This document shows positions 10,207-22,779 of a stretch of 64,000 nt of DNA, piece by piece. Each line of letters opens with the position of its first letter. Positions within the stretch are counted from its first letter, which is position 1. Below the pieces are notes generated by a model, which worked only from the letters and a program-made list of their open reading frames with translations, was not told the origin of the DNA and did not search any database. Source of the stretch: Calonectria ilicicola (taxonomy: Eukaryota > Ascomycota > Sordariomycetes > Hypocreales > Nectriaceae); NCBI GenBank assembly GCA_020809705.1, contig CP085835.1:744001-808000 (forward strand), given 5' to 3'. The position numbers and the translations under genes were made by a program.

Positions 10207-13200
10207 ATGGCTGATTCACTCTCCATCACTGCCAGCATCGCTGGCATCGTTCAACTGACCGGAACGGTCTTTAAGCTTATCACAAAGTTTACAAAAGATG
10301 CCAAAGATTCTCCATCAAAAGTTCAAGAACTTGCAAACCAAACAAGAAACCTTGCCGGAATCCTAGAGAACCTCAAGCTGCTCTCATTCTCATTGGAAGA
10401 CAGAAATCCTGATTGCTCGTTCAAAGCACAGCACGCCAACTCGTGCCGCACTACATTACAGATCATTAAAAAAGAACTTGAGAAAGCGCAAGCGGATTTT
10501 GACAGTAAATCCCGTTTGAAGAGTGCCTCACGCCGCCTAAAATGGCCCCTCATGTCTACGAAGACGAAGGAACTATTCTCGGATATCTCTGACCATTGTG
10601 CAACATTTCAACTCGCGCTTTCAGCTAACAGCATGGAAGTTCTATTGAAACATCTCACTAAGCAACAAGAACTAAGTTCAGCTTTACAGGAGAGATTGAG
10701 TATCGACACTCGTGTACAATTGACTCAAAGAAGACAAGGAATTGTTGATTTCTTTTTACGGGTTAACCCACAAGAAAGTTTCCAAATGAGTCACAGGTTG
10801 CGTCATCCTATGACTGGGCTGTGGCTTACGGAAACAAATGATACATTTCAAGAATGGAAAACCCTCCCGAACAAGAGATTATGGCTCAGTGGTATTCCAG
10901 GTAGGTTTCTCCTTTGCCAATACCAGTTTCAACTAGATGCTCATTATAATCGTATAGGAAGTGGAAAGACAGTACTTTGTGGATCAGTCATAGAAGCAAT
11001 TTTACAAGAAGCGAATGAGTCGATTGCGGTATCATTTGCATTTTGCGACTACCAGCAGCCCAAGTCATGGATACCCCAAAATATCATTGCTGCTTTAGTA
11101 GTTCAGCTCAGTCTACAAAAGCAAGAGGCTTTTGATCTTCTTGATAGCTACTTTCAAGATCTTCACCCTGAGAACAAGCTAGCAAGTGAACCAGAACTTG
11201 AAGACCTTCTGAACTATTTCGAACAAATGGCAGAAATGTACGATAAAGTCTTCGTTATAGTTGATGGCCTGGATGAGTGCGGCAAATACGTGAAATCCAT
11301 GACCGAAAGCCTTCAATCTTTGGTTGATGGGTCAGACGGAATAAGTATAGCATTATTCAGCCGCAAAGAAGACGAAATCCTAGATGTGTTTGATGGCAAT
11401 TATGAATATATTGAGATTGAAGCGCATACTGAAGATGTAAAGGCTTACACCTTGTTCGAAATCAGCCAAAGGGAGCCTCTCAGAAAGCTTGAGGTGGAGA
11501 AGCCTGAATTATATGAGCACGTTGTAAATGTCCTTGTCAACGGCGCTCGCGGAATGTGAGTATCACGTTGATGAACAAAGAAAGACTTGACGCAGTGGCT
11601 GATCCATATGATTAGGTTTCGCTGGGTTGCTTGCCAAATTGATCATATCAGCGAAATGCCCACCCCCAACGCCCTCCGAAAGGCTTTGAACGAACTGCCC
11701 CCGACACTCTTCGCTACTTATGATAGAGTGCTTGATAGGGTTAGAAAGTTTGATCCCATCACTCAGGCTGCTGTTCGCAGAACACTTCACTGGGTGGCCC
11801 TGGGTCATGTATTGAAGATTCCTCAATTAATCGAAGCGATATCGGTTCAAGATGGCAAAGACCTTGATGAGGATGATTTAATCCAAGAAGACATAATATC
11901 CCGCCGATGCGGTTGTCTTCTGCGCAAATCGCTAGAGGGGGATTACTTCGAATTTGCACATTTCACTGTCATGGAGTATCTTGGAAATAGCGACCCTGAC
12001 TCTACGGTCGGTGAGTTCCGATATTCTGAGGCAGAGGCGTGTAGATCATTAATGGAAACATGTTTGAGATTCTTAAAATTTCCATGTTTTGATCGAAAAC
12101 CAACGCCTGTGCCAAAAAGAGAGTACGCCTACAGGTTAGAAAGAAACGGGAAGCATCCCTTCTATTCCTTCGCAGCCACAATTTTTGATGATGAGCGATG
12201 CAATGGTGAAAAGACTCGGATATTGATCAAAGATGATGAGTCTGAGTCGGTATTACACTTGCAAAAACAGCTTTTCGCGCCACAGAGGTCTGGTTCTTTC
12301 ATCGCCTGGTGCATGGAGTGGATGGTGCAACGCAAAGCTAGGGAACGTTGGGAGAATCCTTTTTCGCGTCCCAATTTTGACGAATCTCATTGGCATCACA
12401 ATTTTGGCGAATGTCTTGGTGCCGCTCTGGATCCGGCTACAACTCCTCTGCATGTAGCGGCCAGATTGAGCTTGGACCGGATTTGCGCCTTCATCCTACA
12501 GCATAGTGATGTCGAAGTAAATCTGATGGGACCTTTCGGAACTCCACTCCATGCCGCAATATGCGCCACATGGGATGACCACGCAATACACGATAGAGAT
12601 TCAGAAGCCAGACTCTTGGGGCTGCTATTGGACTACGATGCGAACACCTCGATTCAATTCCAGAATGACGGTTTTTTTTATTGTGGCACGCGCGGCTCCT
12701 TTGAAGGGACGTCCGTGCTTGCGGTCATATTGTCCAAAGGGAAATGTGAGCTAATTTTGCCTTTCGTGCGCCCTTCCACTGCCGTCCTCCCAGATGCGAT
12801 TGAAAAATTCAGTTTATTAAAGGACTTGAATGAAGAAATCCTTCATGCCATTCTCAACATTTCTATTGGTCCTAATGCTCCTTCACAGTGGCAGCCGATG
12901 GCATCATATGCTATCCTTCTCGCTCAGAAGATGAAAATGAAAGCTCCGGGTGACCACAAGCATATTCTTAATGATGGTCTAGATGACACAGCATATCTCG
13001 AGGCTCTTACCTTTGCGATTGAGCAGGGAATTGTGGTAGATATGAAATCACTGACTTCAGATACACGGTTTCGCGATCATGGCAAGGTGACCAACGTTTT
13101 TCGTCAGCATATGTCATATATTGCAGCAGAAAGCAGCCACCCTTATGGTGACCAAATCATGGCCGTACTTCTCGACGCCGGTCTCGATCTTGATCTTGCC

Positions 13201-16200
13201 AGCGATAATGGTCGAAATTGCCTCCACATTAGCTGCGAGATGGGCAGCCCTCAAGTAGTCCAGTTATTACTGACTAGGGGCGCGGAGATTCCTCGCCAAA
13301 CTAATGAAGGAGAAACAGCCTGGCATTTAGCAGCCTCAAGAGGAGATACCCAATTTCTCAAAATTTTACTCGAGTTTGACCCCGACCTTCATCAGAGTTT
13401 GTCCACCTCGTCCAAAGCTGGACTCACTCCACTCTCTTCGGCGATGATCTCCGGCCATGTTGATGCATCTATTCTACTATTAGGATGGTGCCCCGCAGAC
13501 CCAATCTACTTTCAGTCGAAAGATCTACTTCTTCATTCGGCAGCGAAGACTAAATCTCAAGAGCTATTCAGCGCCTTGTTGGCAAAAGAAGTCAGCTTAG
13601 AAGCGGAGGCACCAGACGGATCGACTCCATTACATCATCTTCCATTACCATGCACAGCATCATTTATTCGATATCTTACATCGATATACCACCCATCTCA
13701 GCTGGATAAAAATTTCAAGTCCCCTCTTGAGCAATGGCTTAGCCAGATGTTTGACGGTAACCGATCCGAGGACTTGACCACGGAACATAAGCAAATACTC
13801 GAACTTTTAATCCCAAAGTCTTTCACATTTTCTCGTGGAAAAGATACAACTGAGCATTTGCATTTATGGGAGCTGATATGTTCGTTATGGGAGGGAAACG
13901 AGAGTAGCTGGTGTGACCATTTCTACCTATCCGTTTTCAACGAATGTATGCGACACGGGGCGTTGATATCTTACGAAAAAGTGACCAAGAATTCCTGTGC
14001 GATTCCACTTATCCAAGCCTTTCTAAAGGGACCAAACGATTGGAAATTATGCTCAGTCTGCACTGTGTCCCTTATTACCGCTACAGTAGAGGCCTCCAGT
14101 TTTCAGCCAAATCTACGTGATATCAATGGTACTCATGAGCTTTTCACAATAGCCATAAACGGAGAAATGCTGGGTCTGACCAGAAAGCTGCTTCAACTTG
14201 GCTTAGATGTTCATCAACACGGCCCCCTAAATTGGTGTGGTGAACTTCCCTTGGCACCTTTAGAGGTAGCTTGTTCAGTGCTCGATGAAGAAATCTTCCA
14301 GTTGGTATTGGATGCCTCAAATCCCAAGCTTTTGAATCGCAACCGACCTTCGGGTCGCAATCTCATAGATTTGGTGGTTTCGGGGAAAGGTTGCAACAAA
14401 GATGTTAGGATTCGAGACCTTTGTAATCGAGGAGTCAAGTTGAGAATACAGGGTCATCCTGAAGCTACCATTTTGGCTGCTGCGAAGTCGAGTCAGTGGG
14501 ACGTCTTTAAGTGTCTTGTAAACCTTGGTGCTGATCCTTTCTGTCGTGATAACCTCCAATGGACTGCTGTTCATTTTCTTGTCGGCAATGGTAAATTCGA
14601 ACTGATGAAGTGGGTGTGGGAGATGAACCCTGTTGCTAAGCTCTAGCGAGTGAAGGCCCATGTTCGCTGGGATAACTTGAAGCTTACTTCATCTTCAGTA
14701 AGCTTATTACACATCGCGGCTACAGGCGGCCGGAATCAAATTATCGAGCACTTTGTTGATTTTGGAATATTCCCAAACATGAACATAACGACAAGTTCAG
14801 GGCACACGCCACTACATTTGGCTGCGGCGTCCGGAAATCTTCTCACCATAGAATTACTTCTTGGTTATGGAGCTAAACCTGATATAATTGCCCGCGGTGG
14901 CGATTTGCCGATTGATTTCGCATATCAATTTGGCTATCTAGATATAGTTCAATACCTACTCGAAGCCGGATCACCCGATGCCACTAAATGGGGTCATGAA
15001 CTAACAGCTATGTCCTGTGTGGACTCAAGTATTTCCTGTGAAGCTGTGGATTCAGACCCAAGAAAAGAGCAAATTAGGTGCATTCAATTTGAAAAGGCAA
15101 TAATGAACGGGAGCCTGAAACATTGCCGGGGTGCTGTCCGCGATGGTTGTTCAGTCAACAAACCAGTCCCTAGTTGTGGCCGTTGTACACCACTCTTCGC
15201 AGCCACCCGTGCAGGGCATTGCGATATCATCGAGTTTCTTCTTGAACACGGTGCGGAACTTAAAACCATTTTTTGCCATCACAACAAATACGATCACATT
15301 ATTCAACACGCTGCTGACACAATATCCTCGCTTGAGTGTTTTAAAGCACTATTAACTGCCACCTTGATTCAGGATATCACCTGGTATCCTCACTCAACAA
15401 GCCCCCTATCCATCTTAATTTGTAAAGCCAAAACTAAAATGCTGGAGACAGCACTCACACATATCAAGGATAATATCAACGCTTATCGGTGAGTATATTC
15501 GGAAAGCTTTTGAAAGGGAAATTCCGCTGATTATTTAGGAAACTCATAGAGCATAACCTCAAGATAGATGGTCGGAGCGTGTCTAATAGTGTGGTTTTGA
15601 ATTCCTTAGTCAATCAGATATCCCGCATCTCTCCCAAATGCTCTACAACGCCACTTCATTTGGCAGCCTCTAGAGGAGATGTAGTTGCCATAAATTTGCT
15701 TATTAGTTATGGCGCCGACGTAAACGCACTCAATCCGATTAGGCAGACACCTTTGATGGCTGCTGCAAAGAACAATAAGATCGAGGCTTTAAGAGAGCTT
15801 CTTCTGCAGGGTGCGAACCCCGAATATAGAGATAATCTTGGTCGGACTGCTATGACATACGGCGTCAAAAATGAACACCTTGACGTCGTAAAATTTCTAA
15901 AGTTGCAGAGCCCATCTTCTATATACGCCATGAGTCCTCTTGGAGAAAATCTTGCCTTGATTTCCGCAACATCAGGCTCACGACAAATGTTTGAATATTT
16001 AATCGTTTCTGGGGTAGACCCAACACAGTGCGATCAAAACGGGAAATGTGGAGTTCACGCGGCTATGTTCAATGTCCGGCTCATCACGTATATCATACAG
16101 TCAGGCCTATTGGCAAGGATGCCGTATGGAAATGAAACGCCATTTGTTTCTAACGCCATCATCCATGATATTTGCATCCTAAAGCGCGTCCATAAGTGCT

Positions 16201-16721
16201 TACCTGCAAGTATATCGAGATCCTATCTCAATTTAGTCACAAGATATTATTCAAGTCCGCTCTGCTGGGCAGCAAACTATAATCTCACTCTAACTCTATC
16301 TTTCTTGCTTGAATTTCATGCAGATATTGAGAAGGAGGGCTCAACCTTTGGAACGCCACTTATGCATGCCGCGGCACTTGGAAGGCTGGATTCTGTGAAA
16401 ATTCTAGTGAGAGCCGGGGCGAGGCTAGACTATACCAACGAGAAAGGGGTAAACAGGAATGCATTCCTAGCAAGTCTGCCGTTTGAAGACATCACCAAAT
16501 GGCTTCTTGTCGGGAGGTTTCAAGACCAAAATAAGTTAACATACAAACCTTTTTCAGAAAATAGCACTATTAAGCCTTGGAGCGGTAAAAGGGTCCTGAA
16601 GGTTGAGCTTGAACCGTGGCAGCAGCATACTTGGAATGAGTCAATGCTCGACTATTGCTCGAGGCTCTGGAGGATACGTCAACAATTCAGAAATAAGAGA
16701 GTTGATGGTGAGCTAGCCTAG
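10207..16721 (+). CDS. STAND/NLR-like protein: HeLo-like N-terminus, NACHT, ankyrin repeats; internal stop
   Basis: Fungal NLR-type sensor gene. Exons 10207-10900, 10958-11555, 11616-15488 and 15539-16721 keep one frame of 2115 codons, broken by a single TAG at 14644-14646 (codon 1441). Domains: N-terminal fungal STAND domain (MADSLSITASIAGIVQL, residues 1 to about 200); Walker A GIPGSGKTVL (about 228-237); Walker B VFVIVDGLDEC (about 330-340); winged-helix-like region with HFTVMEYLG; then degenerate ankyrin repeats from about 705 to the end. Ankyrin units continue cleanly past the stop (TPLHLAAASGN, TPLHLAASRGD). I found no frame-preserving intron of plausible length that removes the TAG. 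A 1440-residue product ending inside the ankyrin array may still be made; otherwise this is a young pseudogene or carries a sequencing error. Such proteins act in non-self recognition and regulated cell death; its ligand is unknown. Confidence 0.82.
14644..14646 (+). other. In-frame TAG interrupting the STAND gene
   Basis: The codon lies between ankyrin units, in the context MNPVAKL-stop-RVKAHVRW. The frame is continuous on both sides. TAG can arise from CAG or TGG by one C-to-T or G-to-A change. Confidence 0.85.
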
Positions 16722-17812
16722 AAGAATAAGAACAGTAATTGGATTTTAATGGGAAATATGCTAAACCCAATACTTATCAACTCCCTACCTTCTGATAGAT
16801 GTCTAATATCCCTTTTTATAAATTTAATTTTTAAGAAAATATTATTTTGCAAGTTTAATTCAATATTCTGCATATCTACTTACGTAGCATGCTGGAATTA
16901 TAGTCGAATGTTGATATCACGACATGGACATCCCTGTTTTATTATTGGTTCGGAAGATTGTAGGCGGTAAAAAGTGCCAAGCCTTTGCTTCATGTTGAAC
17001 CTGCAAGGATTTCTCGAATGATATGATATGCAAGGTGGTCATTTGCTTCAAGCCGGGGCAGGTAGAGTAGCATTTTAAAGAATCAAAAAAGTGGGCTCAA
17101 CGCAAACTACATGACGATTTGCAACTCTTTACCCATCTTGGAGCTGACATGGTAGGACAAAGGACCGGATATTGTACCCGTCGGACGACGCGTGCATATA
17201 TGTATACGGAATTCGGAGGTTTTGTTCAGCTCGATGTGTCTGCAATTCACCAAAACGTTCTGGCGCCATATGCATTGCATGCCTTACCTGGTCCTTTTTT
17301 CATGACTGCGAACCGGGATGCGCCACTACAGCACGTTCCGATAGTGCATACTTTGTGCATGCCCTGTGGGATTACCGCAGGAACGCGGAGGAATTCGCGC
17401 AATTAGGGCTTATACAAAACGATTTCCAGTGGATTGACAAGTCACACATTGCAGCCGAAGCTCAAACGCGCCATTGCTGACAGGAGACAATATTCGTTCC
17501 GCAATTCGTTTCATTAAAATTCGCTCATCCGTGGAGGTATCATGGTATCAAGTAAGCCGATTCAAACACTACAAAAACTCTACCGTCCCCGACACCGACA
17601 CCGACACACCGGGAGCCGAAAAAAATTAGATTTGCGGTGGTGACATTTAATATCTTTTCCAGCGCTTAAAACCCACTCCGTCATTGGATGTTTCACATCC
17701 ATCCATTACCGCCCTTTGCTATTCCTTCGAAATGAAATTGTATTACCCAGATGTACACCTGACCCCAGGATAAACTTAGCCGTAAACCTCGTGCAAAGCC
17801 GGTACGCGTTTC
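16722..17812. other. Intergenic region, convergent 3' ends
   Basis: Non-coding spacer between the ankyrin gene and the kelch gene. A short CGACAC tandem repeat lies near 17588-17607. Open frames at 17119-17480 start without context and match nothing known. Confidence 0.5.
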
Positions 17813-19851
17813 TCACGTATGGCCTTGGTGGTTGTATTGGTTGAATTGGTTATGAGAATAACCAGAGACTGGCTCTATCGGTGACTGCGTGTAGCCGCTG
17901 CCGTCAACGGGCGACATGTTGCTGTTCCAAGTTGGTGGGCGCTGAACCCATTGATGGCCATCGCCTGCAGCCATTTCAACGGGCGCATAGCCTTGGTTAT
18001 CGGAAGACAGTTCAACAGGCGCAGCTTGGGTATGAACTGGGGGCGGCGTGGCATGGAATGGGGGCGGACTTGTTGTGGCCGTGTGGGTCGATCCAGGGCT
18101 CCAGGGTCCTGGAGAGTTATTCTGACCGTAGTAACCATAAGACGGGTCCTTGGCAGGCGCAGGGGGCTGGTTTTGCTGCTGTTGCTGTTCCATTTGCTGC
18201 TGCGGTTCCGTAGTATTTGCAGCATTGGTATCACCGCCAGCGGCCGCCCTCTTCTTCTTTCGCAGTAGGAACCATGCTCCGGCAAGGATTAGAGCAAGTC
18301 CGGCCGCACCGCCGACCGCAGCACCAACAATAGCCCCTGTAGACATCTTCTTGCTGCCGCCAGAGCTTGAGGAAGAAGAAGTCGTGGACTCGCCACCAAC
18401 ATCTCGGGTAGCTGTCCTGGCAGAAACTGAAGCAGTTCGGGTCATGAGAACCGCCAGATCACCGTTACCGCTGTCGTAACCATCCTTGGGTTCCGTCTTG
18501 GTCGCTCCTCCAGTTGTTGAACCTCCAACGACCGACACAATTTCAGCTGGGAGGACGTATTTGGTCTTGGTCGGGTCATACAGGGCCCAGAACGACTTGT
18601 CCTTGTTCTGCTTACCCATATCCAGGTTGTGCATACCCCATTGGTCCGGTGTGTCACAGTCGTTAGTCTCTGGGAAAAAGCCACCGTGAATAAGCATCTG
18701 CTCGTTGTTCACCACATTGCATGTCATGCTATGGTGGGGGTAGTCTCCATTTCCGGTGCCGTTGGGGTAAATCTTAATCCAAGTAAAGGTCGGGAGGGTG
18801 AGAATGTAAGCTTCGTCGAAGCCAGCGCTGCCGTTTTGTGCGCCAAGACCACCGTAGAGATAACTATTGTTTCAGTCAGCCAAAATACACCCTAGATTTG
18901 TTAGAAGGACACCAACATGTTGTATGATGATTGGTCCTCGGGCCATGTAACTCCGGCACAGAATCGACGTCGGGAATCGGGAACATCACCGGTGGCGTTT
19001 TGCGTGTAGCTCTTGCCGCTGAGAATATCGTAGATAATGATTTCGTCCATCGGCTGCTCCGTCCATGTTCCATTTTCGGCTCCTTGGATTCCGCCAAAGT
19101 AGACAATCAAGCCTCCGTCGCCGGCGGGGAGGTACAGCATCACACCCTCAGCTCGTCCCACGGAATCCGGACCGGTATTGTTGCTCCAGCTATTCGAGTC
19201 CATGTCGTATACCAGCATGTATGATGTGGGAATCGCAGCACCTTTCCAATTGGCGTCGTTTTCGCTATTCATCCAACCTCCGTAGTAATAACCCTCTCCA
19301 CGGCTTGAAATCGACACACCAGCACCGTAGCTCAGTCTCGCAATGTCGACATTGTTGGGGGCGCCGTAGTCGTTCCAGTAGTCGTTGATGACATCGTAGG
19401 CGTAAAGGCTGAAGTCCCATGGTGTCTCCCCGTAAAATTCTCCTCCATAAAGATAGATTCGTTTGTTGACAGTATCGGGCCAAAGAATACCACCACTAAC
19501 GTTTGGAATGGTGGAGTTTTTGCTAAGGTTTGCGTATGGCTGCGGCATGCCCGAGTCGGCTACCGAAGATAAATCGTGGTAGATCAGCCAGCTATCTGGT
19601 GGAGGGGTTAGCCGAGGTGATCATGCTGGGTCAATTTCCGACGTACTGGTAATATTGTCATGAGAACTGTCGGTGCTAAAAGTCATCAATCCACCGTCGA
19701 TGTATAGCTTCTCATCAACAACAGCCGACTGGTGTCCCCATCTTCGGCAAAAGTCATTGATGGGATCCCGCTGCTGGACTGTGACTTGGGCGAGGGAAGA
19801 CAGTAAGACCAGCGTCGCCCGCCAGCTGGGGTATTGTGGAGAGGACCACAT
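17813..19851 (-). CDS. Kelch-repeat type I membrane protein with proline-rich cytoplasmic tail
   Basis: Minus-strand gene with exons 19851-19647, 19595-18917 and 18863-17813, giving 644 residues. A signal peptide (WRATLVLLSSLAQVTVQ) precedes an ectodomain of kelch/galactose-oxidase-type blades: RRWGHQSAVVDEKLYIDGG, KRIYLYGGEFYG, EGYYYGGW, GLIVYFGGIQG, RRRFCAGVTW, YLYGGLGAQN and QMLIHGGFF. A Ser/Gly/Thr-rich juxtamembrane stretch leads to one transmembrane helix (GAIVGAAVGGAAGLALILAG) followed by RKKKR as cytoplasmic anchor. The tail is rich in Gln, Pro and Tyr. This architecture is common in ascomycetes, and roles in cell-wall sensing or polarity have been proposed for relatives. The ligand is not evident. 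It is intact and sits between the two recognition-type genes. Confidence 0.88.
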
Positions 19852-21886
19852 TTCTAAGGCTCACCGCAATGTGGGTGAATGCTGCCTTCTCTTCCTTTGT
19901 CCAAGTGGCAAACCTGAGCAGATCCAACGCCTCGTCACTGGCGAGGTGCCAAAAGAAATGCCGATAGCTTGGGCGAGGGGAAGAATTGGTGTTTGGGGAA
20001 GAAAGTTGGGTCACAAGTGACGGTGGCCAAGGCGACCCGGGCGCGACGCCGTGTTGCTGAGTTATTATACTAGCTAGCGAGTCGAGTGGGAGTGTACAAG
20101 ACAGACAAGGGGATCCAGAGATCAGCCTGGAACATGCATAGGTCCACCTCGACTGGGACGGGAACCCTAGGACTTGAGCGAACTAACGGTACATGTTGAA
20201 CAATATGATGATATAGCGGGGCAGAAGCTGGAGCCGGCAGTGTGTAGCCCCAACTGGCTACTCCAGACTCCCGTCAATTTCCACCCGACGTAGCCTGAAA
20301 TATGGGTTCGCACTAGGCCTTAAATCCAGGAGGCGACGAGATGCTCAGCTTTCACGTCTCTGTAACAGCCAAGTCGCACGAGGTGACATCAATCCGACGT
20401 TTGGTCAGCCAAGACCTGGCTGCAGAGCCAAGGTGAATGGCACAATCCCCCGAGCATGGCAGCCAACGCAACGAAGCCACCGGGCCCCCGGTAGTCAATC
20501 ACAATTCACGTCGAGAGGCAGTAATCCTTCGTCTGACCACGCTGGGACTAGATCGGCGCCATCGGAACCAGGGGTGCATGCGGCTAAGGCAAGCCCCGTG
20601 AGGCCCACCCATAGGGATGAATGGATGGCCGGAAGGGAATCCACGCACAGCTTACTGCTTGGGGGGCATGACGGCCGTACGCGCGTCCAAGGGACGGTAT
20701 TTGTACTGTGTGTGTGGTTATCTCGCCGGCGAATGCAAGAGCGTCGATCTGATGGAGCGGGAAGAGTGTGTGTGGTGGCGGCAGCACGACCACCACTTTG
20801 ACCACCATGAACACCAACCAAGTCACTAGTTTCCCTGTGCTGGCAGCTGGGTTCCAGCCCCCAAAAGAGGACTTTGGTGCCAATCCATTCAGCACTCAGG
20901 GGCCCACCTCCAGCTTCACCGGCGTGGAATTGCACAACGGCAGTTGCGGCAGTTAATGGCCCAGTCTCGACCTCCGTTAGCGCGTGGAGGACACTCTGCT
21001 CGTGATGTGGACAACGCCCGTCGCCTCATCCGGACATTTTTCAATCAGCCTCGCCCAAGCCACACAGGCCGTAATGTGTCCAATCGGCCGCCGGCGGGAT
21101 GAACACAAGCGCCAGGCCCGCATCCTTCAATCTCAGCAACCACGTCGGACTGCAGCTTCAGCTGATGGCTTCGCCTGATTGCGCCATCCTCATTGGCGCC
21201 GCGACCGACGGCTGCAATCTTGTTTTGTGCATGACTGTCCCCTGCGCGTTTCATTTTTTTCAGCGCCTCCATTTCCACACTGAAAAGCTTGTCACACCAC
21301 CAAGAGATCTCATCGGCACGCCACTCGGGAAGGAAAAAGAAAATACAAAAAAGCATACAGAGACAGTCTATGCACGAACATAATATCCGCACTAGTAAAG
21401 TCTAACATTACCTGCCACCATCAGTCGAATTATCCCAAGTTATGAACTCCCATCTCCCACAATGTGATCTGTAGTCCGATCAACGCCCCACAAAACATCA
21501 TCATTATTCAAACGCATGGTTCATTTCAGCCCAGAAAATATATATCTAAAACAGCCTTTGACGTAAAAAGTTTTTGAGCCGGGGTCGGAGACTGCTGTCA
21601 GCTCACTTTCTACCTGGGTAAATTCACTCACTGCTTATCCCTCACTCCTAGCACTAAGATGTTTTACCAATGCAACCAACTTGAGTTTCATACTTTTGTG
21701 ATGAATAATGTAAATAAAAAGAAAAACAATTCATAACAGTCTTATGCAGCTTATACATGAGCGACTGCCCTCGAGGTACGAAATCTCATCGACATGTGCA
21801 TGACAAGTACATCTTCTTGTCGAAACATCATGCAGCTGTGGAAAATGCGCCGCAAGTCCCACCATAATGTTCCCAAAGCCTCGTGG

Positions 21887-21903
21887 TTTTTTTTTTTTTT
21901 TTT
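21887..21903. repeat. Poly(T) tract
   Basis: Seventeen consecutive T residues, a simple homopolymer prone to slippage. Confidence 0.9.
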
Positions 21904-22459
21904 GAGAATATCCAATATCCTAAACCAGCCAAATAGAAAATGCGGCTCTGCGTATTATGGGTGTCCGACGGTATAATACTGTACCTAATCTACAGGGTAG
22001 CCGAGGACACAGGTATGTTTCCCCGCGGTAATTTGCCTGCGTCTAGAATAATGGCGGAGGCGATTCTTCTTTGCTTTTCTGGAGAAAATGAATTTCATTT
22101 AGGGGATAGTAATCAAGAATGTAGAGATTTGTCTATTTGTTTGTCAAAATGCGATGTATTGTGGTTTTACGAGACTATTGAACGATGGGGTTGGTCAACC
22201 CTGTGATTGAAGTCGGACGGCACGCCTTTATTATTTTAGAAGATTATGATACACGAAATTCATTCTAATTCGCTTTTGAACACAGGAGTCGATTGGATAT
22301 ATCATCGCTCACCTCAACTATCATTATAGTGAGCAGTTTTCCATTACGTTACAGATACCAGAGTCGGGGACAATCATGTAACATGAGGATGGAATTTGGA
22401 CTTGTCAATAAATCTCAGGTTTGTACCATAAATAAACATATTCTTTTCCCCTTTCAGTC

Positions 22460-22486
22460 TTTTTTTTTTTTTTTTTAAAAAAAAAA
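22460..22486. repeat. Poly(T)-poly(A) palindromic tract
   Basis: Seventeen T residues followed directly by ten A residues, able to form a hairpin in single-stranded DNA or RNA. It lies about 290 bp upstream of the truncated sacsin-like gene. Confidence 0.85.
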
Positions 22487-22779
22487 GCCAAGCTGGAAAA
22501 CTATTGGAAGAATTTAAATAAAATCGGATGCATTTAGGCAACCGTGAGGAGAACACCAGTGAAAGTGACTGATTAGTCACGTAAGCAATGGGGCTGGCCT
22601 CAATATGGGTAAGAACTAACAACCAACACTCGCAACCAACAGCCAAATAAACCCCGCACATTCTACATATCTTGACCAAGACATTGTACTTTATAATGTT
22701 TGATTCAGTGTCTACTAAATATCCAGATAATTCACCGCTACTATAGAGAATATATCTCTTGACTACAGTCAACGGCAAT

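Larger units (their letters stand above)
19852..22779. other. Long intergenic region between divergent genes
   Basis: Nearly 3 kb with no supported gene. About 20400-21200 is comparatively GC-rich and carries open frames of 70-146 codons on both strands, none with homology or splice support. From about 21400 on it is AT-richer and contains homopolymer tracts. It includes the kelch gene promoter and the flank where the missing N-terminal part of the next gene would be expected. Confidence 0.45.

Noticed and set aside
17588..17607. CGACAC tandem units as a possible CRISPR-like or regulatory array
   Set aside because: Only about three short units without spacers; a simple microsatellite.
20433..21392. 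Overlapping open frames of 100-146 codons in GC-rich sequence
   Set aside because: They lie on both strands, several begin at non-ATG codons, and no domain, signal peptide or splice support is visible.
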